This document shows, one piece after another, positions 60,001 through 64,000 of a stretch of 64,000 nucleotides of DNA. Every line of letters starts with the position of its first letter. Position 1 is the stretch's first letter. Position numbers and translations under genes: made by a program. This DNA comes from Myxococcus xanthus (lineage in GTDB: Bacteria; Myxococcota; Myxococcia; Myxococcales; Myxococcaceae): the NCBI RefSeq assembly GCF_900106535.1, contig NZ_FNOH01000003.1, forward strand, positions 124,001 through 188,000, read 5' to 3'. Under the pieces are notes generated by a model. That model saw only the letters and a program-made list of their open reading frames with translations, was not told the DNA's origin and did not search any database.

Positions 60001-60392
60001 GCGTGTCCGCCCAGGAGCGGTCCCGTGACGGCGATGACCTCGTCGCCCACCGCGAAGCGGGCGACGCCGGGCCCCACGGCGGAGACCACACCCGCCACCT
60101 CGAAGCCCGGCACGAACGGGTATTCGGGCATGGTGGGGTACAGCCCCCGGACACACATCACGTCGGGGTAGTTGAGGGCAGACGCGCGCACCTGGATGGT
60201 GATGTCCCCAGGCGACGGCGGTGCCACGGCCCAGGCTGACAGGCGCGCGGCCTCCACGCCGCCCACGCCCGCGACCACCAGTCCGAAGTCCTCCGGCTGC
60301 ACCTGCGCCTCGATGGCGGCCAACGCCTTCTTGGCGTCCGCCAAGGCCATCCGTCCCGACTGGAGCGCCTGCAAGATTTCGAGACGCGTCAT
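45075..60392 (-). CDS. taO: Trans-AT polyketide synthase, TaO-like
   Basis: 5105 residues from ATG 60392, which overlaps the PfaD stop by 4 bases; the frame is open 79 residues further but that part is not protein-like. Domains (approximate residues): ER 25-355 (VQTATGGCGLMALQLA); KS1 400-830 (Cys577); DH1 1015-1290; KR1 1470-1660; ACP1 1745-1815; KS2 1870-2300 (Cys2043); DH2 2500-2780; ACP2 2815-2885, with no KR in this module; KS3 2940-3370 (Cys3115); DH3 3565-3840; KR3 4035-4220; ACP3 4310-4380; KS4 4455-4880 (Cys4627) with its linker to the C-terminus. All KS have the HGTGT and NIGH histidines. There is no AT domain. The initial ER probably acts on the chain from the Ta1 ACP, and KS4 works with the MT-ACP at the start of TaP. 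Confidence 0.93.
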   Translation of the reverse strand: MTRLEILQALQSGRMALADAKKALAAIEAQVQPEDFGLVVAGVGGVEAARLSAWAVAPPSPGDITIQVRASALNYPDVMCVRGLYPTMPEYPFVPGFEVAGVVSAVGPGVARFAVGDEVIAVTGPLLGGHASKVNVPADNAVRKPATLTFEEACSLPVVFSTVYYAFEMGKLAEGEHVLVQTATGGCGLMALQLAHLKRCICHGSSSRDDKRKVLERIGVPHVIDYTGDFAPEIRNQTGGRGVDVVLNMVSGEAIQKGIDSLAPFGRYLEIAVHALKTSPKLDLSRLVQNQTLHSIDLRRVGFAGRLGAHRLLDEMAAMASAGEIVPIVSRVYPVRKLQDALQYVSEGKHIGKVVLSHTAEEVVDRTEACIEAMVRHRKRFESSAPSKPTVPVSPPEVRTERPVTQDMEPVAVIGMAGKFPRASDLAQFWQNIARGVDCISEVPAGRWSVAEHYDADGNTPGKSYSKWLGVLEDAESFDPLFFGISPAEAERMDPQQRLFLAACWHCIEDAAIRPSSLSDTRCGVFVGCGPTDYGRDLRGGDLNAQALMGGATSILAARISYLLNLKGPCLAIETACSSSLVAISQACDSLVLRNCDLALAGGVNVAFGPAMHIMSSDAGMLSKDGRCFTFDARANGFVPGEGVGVLLLKRLSDAVRDDDPIAGVIRGWGVNQDGKTNGITAPSAKSQAALEREVYRRFGIDADTISLVEAHGTGTRLGDPIEVEALVESFREHSARKHYCALGSVKSNIGHLMTAAGVSGVLKVLMAMRHQSLPPTLHFEAVNPHLALEGSPFYVNTELKPWTGVPVRRACVSSFGFSGTNAHVVLEEAPSQSRTVAGDAVSPAAPVVFTLSARTEVQLKELAQSMAAFISATPDVDLRDLTYTLQVGREMLEHRLAILAGSREALQEALAAYLSGRPSAAVLSGQAKRTAASISALAADEDGRVLFESWLHKGKLRRVADLWTQGVDVDWRRLYATHTPRRLRLPGYPFSKKRYSPPVVEAQAVSTVRGGAVLHPLVHRNSSVLAEQRYSSTLRGDAFYLADHQVNGRKVLPAAAYLEMARFAASDAWADEAVGRIPVLRNMVWTSPLVVDDAAEVGVALHAQDAGRLTFEIHSAPDAAGERTVHCRGLAELQERVAPRHDLRRLEADCTLRVLSREQCYETFARLGLNYGPGHRALVRVRVGHGQALGEVELPEHLVGDGRSFVLHPALVDSALQAVVGVLGDEGGTAPALPFAVEEVVVHGPCIPRMWAVVRSGTGEGMARKLDVDLCDEQGAVRVSIHALSLRPLPEQPSASVATGLFQMEWVPRELPAGDAGTFEHRVVILCGMQGVDVAQLSSRLDGAECVAVDASHASVADRFLHASAQLLGVLQRVTTSRLSGKALVQMVAASGADLLLYGLSGMLKTAALEDDKIVGQTVLLAHPASSIDQMVEVLRNEARGLGSNSVRYDEGRRLLATWKARSTDAVATASWPDSGVYVISGGAGRLGLRVAEEIAQRARGASIVLVGRSAPTSEVAARIERIAGTGTQVVYRQADVGDLTAVDALVREVRSAFGPIKAVVHAAGLLRDRYLRDKTSEELQAVAWPKVRGIVNLDLATRGEPLELFLVFSSIAGAIGNIGQADYAAANAFMDGYAAHRDALVRTGERAGRTLSVNWPFWEEGGMQVDAATAKRKVREWGLAALSSTQAFDALYRGLRTDAAQLMVLSGHLEAIQRRLTLSEEGGAHRAATGAARAVTIDDDTLRTQVRQVLMSVVSKVLKIPFEELDADAELKEMGFDSISLTDLAHQLAGEYRLDLAPTVFFEHPTINALVGRLVSEHRPLLAERHRGVAGPVADTSPEDTLPTPPVSRRSGRRSPGFSPAAVAKVPGQREPVAVVGMSGAFPGAPDLAAFWRNLAAGRDCIEEIPADRWNWRDYFGDPAAEDNKTRIRHGGFIEGVGEFDPLFFGISPSEAEIMDPQQRLLMTHVWRAIEDAGHAPQSLAGSNTAIFVGTGNTGYASLLERSGVAIKGSTATGSVPSVGPNRLSYLLDLHGPSEPIETACSSSLVAVHRALLAIELGLCDAALVGGVNTIVTPDAHIGFGKAGMLSEDGRCKAFARGADGYVRGEGVGVLYLKRLSLAERDGDHIYGLLLGSAENHGGRANSLTAPNPKAQADLIEAAWLRAGVDPRTAGYIEAHGTGTSLGDPVEINGLKSAFHSLYEKTGAAEGTDAHIGIGSVKSNIGHLELAAGVAGLVKVLLQMRHGVLAKSLHCEELNPYIALKGSPFYVVQEGRPWLALKDASGRPLPRRAGVSSFGFGGVNAHVVVEEYVPSHEATPTPLRGPAICVLSGRTEEQLRQQARQLHEAVEREGYRDEHLPALAYTLQVGRDAMEERLALLVDSIAGLQEKLRAFVDGAGAGDAVFRGHVKRNKDALSVFTGDDDLQEAIASWLSKGKYHKLLDLWTKGLSFDWNRLYGAQRPQRLSLPTYPFSRTRYWVPEGEQPAGVPTWGALRAGGVDALHPLLRRNVSDLRQQGYEAVFSADQFFLADHVILGKRVVPGVVYLEMARAALQLAEGEEAAVVRPVRVTNVTWPQPQVVEGPTTELRVSLFPEDDGRVRFDIHSGSDDTHVCHSQGLVTFFEPKPAAAVDVAALKSQCQRGELSAEQCYQAFASLGAAYGPGHRALRAVYQGVDQVLARLVLPEGLGSTVAPYVLHPSLMDAALQATIGLSAQESPAPIGLPFSVDAVEVLAPCPPQLWVWIRNAAGSTAGGAVRKLDLDLLADDGQVCIRLKGFLMRPVKELRAAPAPRILAPAEEVDASPADAGPLGDPSSVRDQIRSVLITEVARAVKVSAGDIEINTEFSEYGFDSISLTEFTSRLNHGYGLSLTPTLFFELPTIAALSEHLAEKYRQNFDRYMVVAKRGADSGNTPAPTKAVGPKAEARRLRRMPRPSRSAEPLTYGNDEPLAVIGMSGRFPMAEDLEAYWRNLRDGVDCIQEIPASRWDWREIYGDANQEPGKTLIKWGGFIDGIDEFDPLFFGVSPSEAELMDPQQRLLMTYVWLAMEDAGYSASSLSGTRTALFIGTGQAGYGSLIEQANAEIKSYASTAAVPSVGPNRMSYFLNIKGPSEPIETACSSSLVAVHKAMLAIHRGECDTAIVGGVNTLPTPAGHIGFDKAGMLSPDGRCKTFSDQANGYVRGEGVGMLMLKRLSLAEADGDHIYGVIRGSAAGHGGRTNSPTAPSPKSQAELLHATYTQAGIDPRTVTFIEAHGTGTSLGDPIEIDGLKSAFTALDPTLGAGPVDRAFCGLGSVKTNIGHLELAAGVAGVIKVLLQMKYKTLAKSLHSEQLNRHIRLDGSPFFIVRETQPWPALEDGAGNVVPRRAGVSSFGIGGVNAHVVVEEYLPSSAPAAEVPQDAPHLIVLSAKNEARLIERARQLLHAVEQGEVSQADLPSVAYTLQVGRDAMEERLGLLARSLEELKEKLLEFTEGRGLADSVYRGHVKRHKEFLSVFADDAEMQEAVAKWMARGKLSKVLEVWTRGMPVDWAKLHGGAQLRRRSLPTYPFAKEKYWVAKPARAENRVRAGSRAALHPLVHENSSDLRGQRYSAHLTGEEFFLRDHVVGQDKVLPGVAFLEMARAAVVNASGLTPPGKVTLRNVVWSRPIIVTDAPVQVHIGLEAEQDGSVVFEIYGGTDEAPLLFCQGRARIGAGTDEEATAPCVDLSVLQSGCQDRRQSGAAVYQTFASAGLTYGPTLRALQELSVGRGQVLARAVLPEQVLSSQGQFVLHPSLLDAALQAALGLHSDEGGQLSLPFALDALEVWDGPAPSDVWIHLRDETDGAAGKNRQKISISLCDRDGKVWVRLKGFSTRPVPAAGVRAGAENHVLLFAPIWEETALASAPITAARRRVLVFCGATSAVAEAAANRIQGAQKVVMGTSAASAPERFRELVQKLFEAIKGMALQAGREATLLQCVVSTQDTERDSLRGLLGLFKTARLEHPTLQLQMVEVDAPTDVERVVARLQSSSTAPELPHLLFQDEKVLVTRWRELTAPAPEAPLWRKGGTYLITGGAGGLGKRFAQTIVEATEQASIVLTGRSPAGDAQRAFMESLRRPGVRVEYRPCDVTRAEDCQALIAWVRDTFGGLNGILHAAGVIEDSLLKNKDWEAWERVLAPKVQGLTCLDEASRSERLDFFVMFSSFAGAIGNPGQSDYAAANAYMDAYARQREARVARGERFGKTLSINWPLWREGGMHVDAATEQMMTHATGMAVLETTAGVQAFQHALEHAQSQVMILAGQAERIRKWLGRSGLLEGTSVSPSPSASATSSTAEPGDEVRARVSAMLCSEIAVVLKVDAAAVDADSELSEYGFDSITLTEFANRLNRAYELDLTPPVLFEYPSVDTLAGYLLRAHRESMVHHFGEQERGATPEVVSLAERMPAAEPVTSALRTRERRGGSRGRSVEPARTDAPSTSTPARRGPTPLAVVGMSGCFPGARDLEQFWTNLAGGVDSITEVPASRWDWRELYGDPRKEGNKTKVKWGGFIEGVEEFDPLFFGISPVEAEVMDPQQRLLMMHVWRAIEDAGYAPHSLSGTRTGIFVGTGITGYNSLVERANLAIQGYSSTAVVPSIGPNRMSYLLNLHGPSEPVETACSSSLVALHRAMEAIDSGSCDMALAGGVNTIVTPGGHIAFDKAGMLSEDGRCKTFSATANGYARGEGVGVVFLKRLADAERDGDPIYGVIRSSAENHGGRANSLTAPNPNAQSQLLQDAYRKADIDPRTIGYVEAHGTGTELGDPVEVNGLKSAFAAQIEARGGGTSLEKHCGLGSVKSNIGHLELAAGMAGVIKVLLQMKHRMLVKTLHCERLNPYIKLEDSPFFIVQQTQDWPALMDERGQPLPRRAGVSSFGFGGVNAHVVMEEYLGNARANAAKADVPRGPVAIVLSAKNAERLREQAAQLLDAVRSGRWSDAELPSLAYTLQVGREAMEERLAMVVDSLAALETRLQVFLTGGREGLFVGGRAGRAHPSGKGSAEAEAAVRDAVTAWKAGDASPLLGLWATGGTVDWTQLYAAPLSRTHVPAYPFARERYWISPAPPREQQTLEKPVAQTRPSLIGQLRTRIGAAAIEGETVND

Positions 60393-61792
60393 GACTGCCC
60401 CCCTTCCTGGCCGGCCAACCTGGGGTACTGGCGGTTGAGGTATTCGGCGGCTTCCGTCATCAGCTTCATGGCAATCACGTCCGCGTGGCGGTTGCTGAAG
60501 GACTCCAATTCGGTGCCCTTCACCCACTGGTTGAAGGCCCCGAGCGCGGGCCCGGTGTGCACCTGGTAGTTCACGCGGTCCTCGCCGGTGCCAGCGAAGG
60601 CGAGCCGGGTCGAGTAAGCGAAGTACCACCTGAAGATCAGGGCCAGCTTCTGCTTGGGATGGGCCTCTGCCTTGTCAATCGTGGCCTGCTGGCCCTTGCG
60701 GCGCAGGTACACCTTGGTGTCTTCCCAGACCTGCGAAAGGCTCTTCTTGAAGAAGCTGCTCTCAAGCTGCTTGCGCACCTTCTCCGGAATGTCATCCACG
60801 CTGTCGTAGTGCGTGTAGAGCGCATAGAGCTTGTTCGCGCGCGCCGGGAAGAAGACGCCTTTCTTGAGCACCTGCACCTTGGCGCCCATCTCGAACATAT
60901 CGCCCGCGGGCGCATAGTCCGTGTCCTGCACACCCATCTCCTGGAGGAGCAGCTTCGCATCCGAGCTCATCCCGGACTCCACCGTGCACTGATTGATGGA
61001 GCCGGTGAGGATGAAGTCCGCGCCCATGATGAACGCCGCGGCGGCGGCCTCCGGCGTGCCGATGCCACCCGCCTGGCCCATGCAGATGGGCTCTTCGTAG
61101 CCGTACCGGCTCACCAGTCGGTCGCGAAGCCGCAGCAGCGTCGGCAGGATGATGGTGGGAATCGCGCCGTCTGTGTGGCCACCGGAGTCGGCCTCCACAC
61201 AGATGTCGTGGCTGAGCGGAACGCGCTCCGCCATCGCGGCCTGCTCCGGCGTAATCATCGCGTCGCGGAGCAACTGCTCCACCAACCGCCGAGGCGGCGG
61301 AGACATGAAGACCTCGGCCACTTCCGGACGGGAGAGCTTGGCCATGATGCGGTTGTCACAGACGACGCGGCCCTGGGCGTCCTGCCGCAGTCCCTTGACG
61401 CGGTAGAACACCAGGGACGGCGTCGCCTGGGTGAACGCGGCGGCCTCGACGTTGCGGACACCTCGGGCCAGGTAGAGCTTGACGGTCTCCAGCTCCAGGG
61501 ACGATTCGCCATGACTGGCCAGCAGGTTCATGCCGAAGGGCTCACCCTTCGTCAGCTGGGATTGAATCTCATCAATCGCCCGGCCGATCTCCTCCACCGA
61601 GCAGCCGCCCGTGCCGAAGAAGCCCATGAAGCCGGCCTTCCCCATCCGCGCCACCAACGGAGCGGACGCGATGCCCCGGTACATGGCACCCGAGACATAG
61701 GAATAGGCCAGACCAAACCGGCGCCGGAACGTCGAACTCCCCAGCGATTGCGCGGTGATTGTCAAACCAGCATTGAGCGTGGGCGTATTCAT
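60389..61792 (-). CDS. taN: PfaD-type trans-acting enoyl reductase, TaN-like
   Basis: 467 residues from ATG 61792 (MNTPTLNAG); the frame is open to 61846 but those residues are not conserved-looking. The fold is a FMN TIM barrel of the nitronate monooxygenase/PfaD group: GLAYSYVSGAMYRGIAS, GFMGFFGTGGCSVEEI, ICVEADSGGHTDGA, then GGIGTPEAAAAAFIMGADF and ILTGSINQ for the phosphate site. The PfaD-specific C-terminus follows (GVFFPARANKLYALY, ALIFRWYFAYSTR). By family knowledge it reduces the double bond of ACP-bound enoyl chains in trans for modules that lack an ER. It lies between ta1 and taO, and its stop overlaps the taO start (ATGA). I recall TaN as the reductase of the TA cluster. Confidence 0.92.
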   Translation of the reverse strand: MNTPTLNAGLTITAQSLGSSTFRRRFGLAYSYVSGAMYRGIASAPLVARMGKAGFMGFFGTGGCSVEEIGRAIDEIQSQLTKGEPFGMNLLASHGESSLELETVKLYLARGVRNVEAAAFTQATPSLVFYRVKGLRQDAQGRVVCDNRIMAKLSRPEVAEVFMSPPPRRLVEQLLRDAMITPEQAAMAERVPLSHDICVEADSGGHTDGAIPTIILPTLLRLRDRLVSRYGYEEPICMGQAGGIGTPEAAAAAFIMGADFILTGSINQCTVESGMSSDAKLLLQEMGVQDTDYAPAGDMFEMGAKVQVLKKGVFFPARANKLYALYTHYDSVDDIPEKVRKQLESSFFKKSLSQVWEDTKVYLRRKGQQATIDKAEAHPKQKLALIFRWYFAYSTRLAFAGTGEDRVNYQVHTGPALGAFNQWVKGTELESFSNRHADVIAMKLMTEAAEYLNRQYPRLAGQEGGQS

Positions 61793-61903
61793 GAAATGTG
61801 CATGCAGCGTCAATCCGCGCAAGCAATCACTTGCGCGTTCGGACACGACCAGAGGACCCGATTCAAGCCGCCTTGCCGCGAAGCCGAGGCAGCTTGAACG
61901 TTG

Positions 61904-64000
61904 TCAGGATTGGCTGTTCGTCAGGAACTGCTGAGCGACGGAGGGATCCAGCTCGCCGGCTTCCACCTGGCGAAGCAGCTCATCCAACGAAGGCGGCTCA
62001 CCCTGAGCCGGAGCGCCCGCGCTGACCGTCTTTTGAATCTCGTTGCCCAGGTACTTCGAGAACTCGCGGATGTTCGGATAGTCATACACCCGCGTCGCCG
62101 CGACGTTGATGCCGTAGCTCTTGTTGACGGACTGGATCCACTCCACGCTGATGATGGAGTCCAGCCCGATGTGGCGGAACCCGACGTCCAGGTCCACCTC
62201 GGAGGGTTGCAGGAAAAGCGCGCGAGCCAGGCTGACGGTCAACTCCGCTTGCAACTGTTCGAGCGTGACGCCGGCGGGTGCGGGCGTGCGAGGCGCAACA
62301 GGTGCCGGGCGCTTCGGTGCGGGCACCGGTGGCTCCGAGACAGGCTGCACGGGCGCGCGCGCAGGCTCGCGGACTTCCGCTACCACCGGAGGCGCGTCCT
62401 CGGGCGAGCGCGTCGGAGTCAGGACCTTGGGCATCGGCGGGAGGCGACGCGCCTCGACGCCGTTCCCCACGGAGACCTGGCCCACGGGCTCCAACTTGAT
62501 CCGAGCGCGTGGCGTGACCGGCGCGGGAATCTCGCGGGGGAGGCTCGGCACCGGGGGGAGCTCCACGTGCTGCTTGGGTTCCGGAGTCGAACGCTCGTCG
62601 AACCGTGGCACCCAGTAGCGCTCCCGGGCGAACGGGTACGTCGGCAGAGACACCTTCCTAGGCTTCGAGCCGCCATGGAGGCGGCTCCAGTCGATGGATA
62701 CCCCGGCGGTCCAGAGGTCCAGCAGCTTGTCGAACTTCCGCTTGGCGACCCAGGCGTCGACAGTCTGCTGCATGTCCTCGTCAACGAGGGCGTCCGTCAG
62801 TCCATTCGACACCCGCTCGACCCGTCCGCGCCACACGCGCTTGCCCTTGGACTTCGGCTGCGAGCCATCCGCCGCCAGGAAGTCCTCCAAGGCCGCCTCC
62901 AGTTCCGCGAAGGTGCTGACGACGAAGGCCAGCCGCTCGACCATGTGCTCGCGGCCGTTCAGCAATGTATGGGCCACGTCATCCAGCGAGCCCTGACGCA
63001 GCTCGGGGTCGCGCATCCAGTCCAGCAGCTGGCGGGCCCGAGCCTGGAGCCCAGCCTCCAGCGTGGCGGACAGGAGAATGACCACCGGTGCCTGGCTTTC
63101 GCGATCAGTGGCCCTCGGATTCGCCTCCTCCACGTACTCCTCGAACACCACGTGTGCGTTCGCGCCCCCGGCGCCGAACGACGACAGCGCGGCGCGCCGA
63201 GGCTGCGTGACGCGGCGGCCCTCGTGCTCCTGCACCGGGCTCTTCCACTCCGTCAGCCGCTGTTGCACGACGAAAGCCGTTCCATCGAAGTCGATGTGCG
63301 GGTTGAGCACCTGGGAGTGGAGCGACGGCACCAGCTGGCGGTGCTTCATCTGGAGCAGCACCTTGGTCAGCCCAGCAATGCCCGCAGCGCTCTCACAGTG
63401 GCCAATGTTCGACTTCACCGAGCCAATGGCGCAGAACGCCTTGTCGGAGGTGAACTCGGAGAACGCCTTCTGGAGGCCCGCGATCTCCACCGGGTCGCCC
63501 AGGGACGTGCCCGTACCGTGCGCCTCCACGTAACCCACCGTGCGAGCATCCACACCCGCGCGGCGAAGGGCGCGTCCAATCACCTGGGCCTGCGCGTTCG
63601 GGTTCGGCACGCTGAAGCCCGCCGTCCGGCCTCCGTGATTGACCGCCGTGGCCTTGATGACACCATAGATGCGGTCACCATCCGCCTTCGCCCGCTCCAG
63701 CGGCTTGAGCAGGACAGCGCCCACACCCTCCGCGGGAACGTAGCCATCACCACCAGCGCCGAAGCTCTCACAGCGCCCCTTGCTGGAGACGAAGCGCCCC
63801 TGGCTGAGACCCAGGTACTTGTTCGGATGCACCGACAGGTTCACCCCGCCCACCAGGGCCGCCTCGCAATCTCCGTTCGCGAGGCTCTGCATCGCCAGGT
63901 GAAGCGCCGTGAGCGACGAGGAACACATCGTGTCCACCGCCATGCTCGGCCCGTGGAAGTCGAACCAGTAGGAGACCCGGTTGGCGATGGACGACGCGTT
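61904..64000 (-). CDS. ta1: Trans-AT polyketide synthase, 3' end only (Ta1-like)
   Basis: The frame is open to the right edge of the window, so only about 698 C-terminal residues are seen. They start inside a KS domain (NASSIANRVSYWFDFHGPS), with the active site in DTMCSSS and both catalytic histidines (EAHGTGTS, NIGHCESAAG). After the standard KS linker (LPTYPFARERYW) there is a Pro/Val-rich linker of about 110 residues and then a single ACP (about residues 575-640 of the partial protein). No KR or DH lies between. The ACP reads IGLDSIISVEW, with Trp six residues after the Ser, the mark of a beta-branching ACP. The C-terminal tail is a short helical docking region. In M. xanthus TA I recall the huge hybrid ta1 gene at this place. 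Confidence 0.85.
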   Translation of the reverse strand, partial: NASSIANRVSYWFDFHGPSMAVDTMCSSSLTALHLAMQSLANGDCEAALVGGVNLSVHPNKYLGLSQGRFVSSKGRCESFGAGGDGYVPAEGVGAVLLKPLERAKADGDRIYGVIKATAVNHGGRTAGFSVPNPNAQAQVIGRALRRAGVDARTVGYVEAHGTGTSLGDPVEIAGLQKAFSEFTSDKAFCAIGSVKSNIGHCESAAGIAGLTKVLLQMKHRQLVPSLHSQVLNPHIDFDGTAFVVQQRLTEWKSPVQEHEGRRVTQPRRAALSSFGAGGANAHVVFEEYVEEANPRATDRESQAPVVILLSATLEAGLQARARQLLDWMRDPELRQGSLDDVAHTLLNGREHMVERLAFVVSTFAELEAALEDFLAADGSQPKSKGKRVWRGRVERVSNGLTDALVDEDMQQTVDAWVAKRKFDKLLDLWTAGVSIDWSRLHGGSKPRKVSLPTYPFARERYWVPRFDERSTPEPKQHVELPPVPSLPREIPAPVTPRARIKLEPVGQVSVGNGVEARRLPPMPKVLTPTRSPEDAPPVVAEVREPARAPVQPVSEPPVPAPKRPAPVAPRTPAPAGVTLEQLQAELTVSLARALFLQPSEVDLDVGFRHIGLDSIISVEWIQSVNKSYGINVAATRVYDYPNIREFSKYLGNEIQKTVSAGAPAQGEPPSLDELLRQVEAGELDPSVAQQFLTNSQS

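Noticed and set aside
60393-60629. A 79-residue extension of TaO
   Set aside because: It overlaps the PfaD gene, is Arg/Pro-rich, and the ATGA overlap at 60389-60392 is the typical coupled start.

Overview
The window is about 70% GC, densely packed and strongly biased to G or C at third codon positions. It reads as chromosome from a myxobacterium, most likely Myxococcus xanthus or a close relative. The main evidence is the right-hand 29 kb (35041-64000, all on the minus strand). It matches what I recall of the 3' end of the TA (myxovirescin) antibiotic cluster: ta1 (partial) - taN - taO - taP - taQ, with a lipoprotein signal peptidase (lspA) facing the end of the cluster. These names come from domain content, gene order and memory, not from a database search.

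Left part (1-23433), ordinary chromosome. A TolC-MFP-RND efflux operon runs leftward off the window (1-4239). A MopRP-type lipoprotein (4434-6392) follows. Next is a five-gene MCE/Mla-like lipid transport operon (6414-10495) with two different ATPases and two different MlaE-type permeases. A DEAD-box RNA helicase (10529-12337) faces a PepSY/TonB iron-related operon (12424-14725) that carries a clear Fur-like palindrome. Then come a NUDIX hydrolase, the glutamate synthase operon gltBD (15584-21613), an Rnk-like regulator, an orphan ParA ATPase and a small cytochrome c.

Middle part (23512-34354). A second RND system (permease plus adaptor, no outer-membrane factor) is divergent from a two-gene Tat-signal/GMC oxidoreductase unit (27952-30121). 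A leftward operon encodes a radical SAM enzyme, a NUDIX enzyme and an EamA-like transporter (30105-32494) and has no assigned pathway. A 490-bp intergenic region, a DTW-family tRNA-modifying enzyme and a gene of unknown function lie before lspA.

Right part (34453-64000), trans-AT polyketide synthase. None of the three PKS proteins has an acyltransferase domain. Ta1 ends with KS-ACP. That ACP has Trp six residues after its serine, the signature of ACPs that receive beta-branches from HMG-CoA-synthase cassettes. TaN is a PfaD-type trans enoyl reductase. TaO is ER / KS-DH-KR-ACP / KS-DH-ACP / KS-DH-KR-ACP / KS. TaP completes the split module with MT-ACP, then KS-DH-KR-MT-ACP-ER-TE and chain release. 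TaQ is a SAM methyltransferase. The genes overlap or nearly touch, so they look co-transcribed and partly translationally coupled. LspA is the reported target of the TA antibiotic, so the adjoining lspA is a strong self-resistance candidate.

The most unexpected item outside the PKS is the MCE operon. The two ATPases have complementary losses of catalytic motifs, which predicts a heterodimer with one degenerate and one working ATP site. I found no tRNA, rRNA, CRISPR array or insertion sequence.
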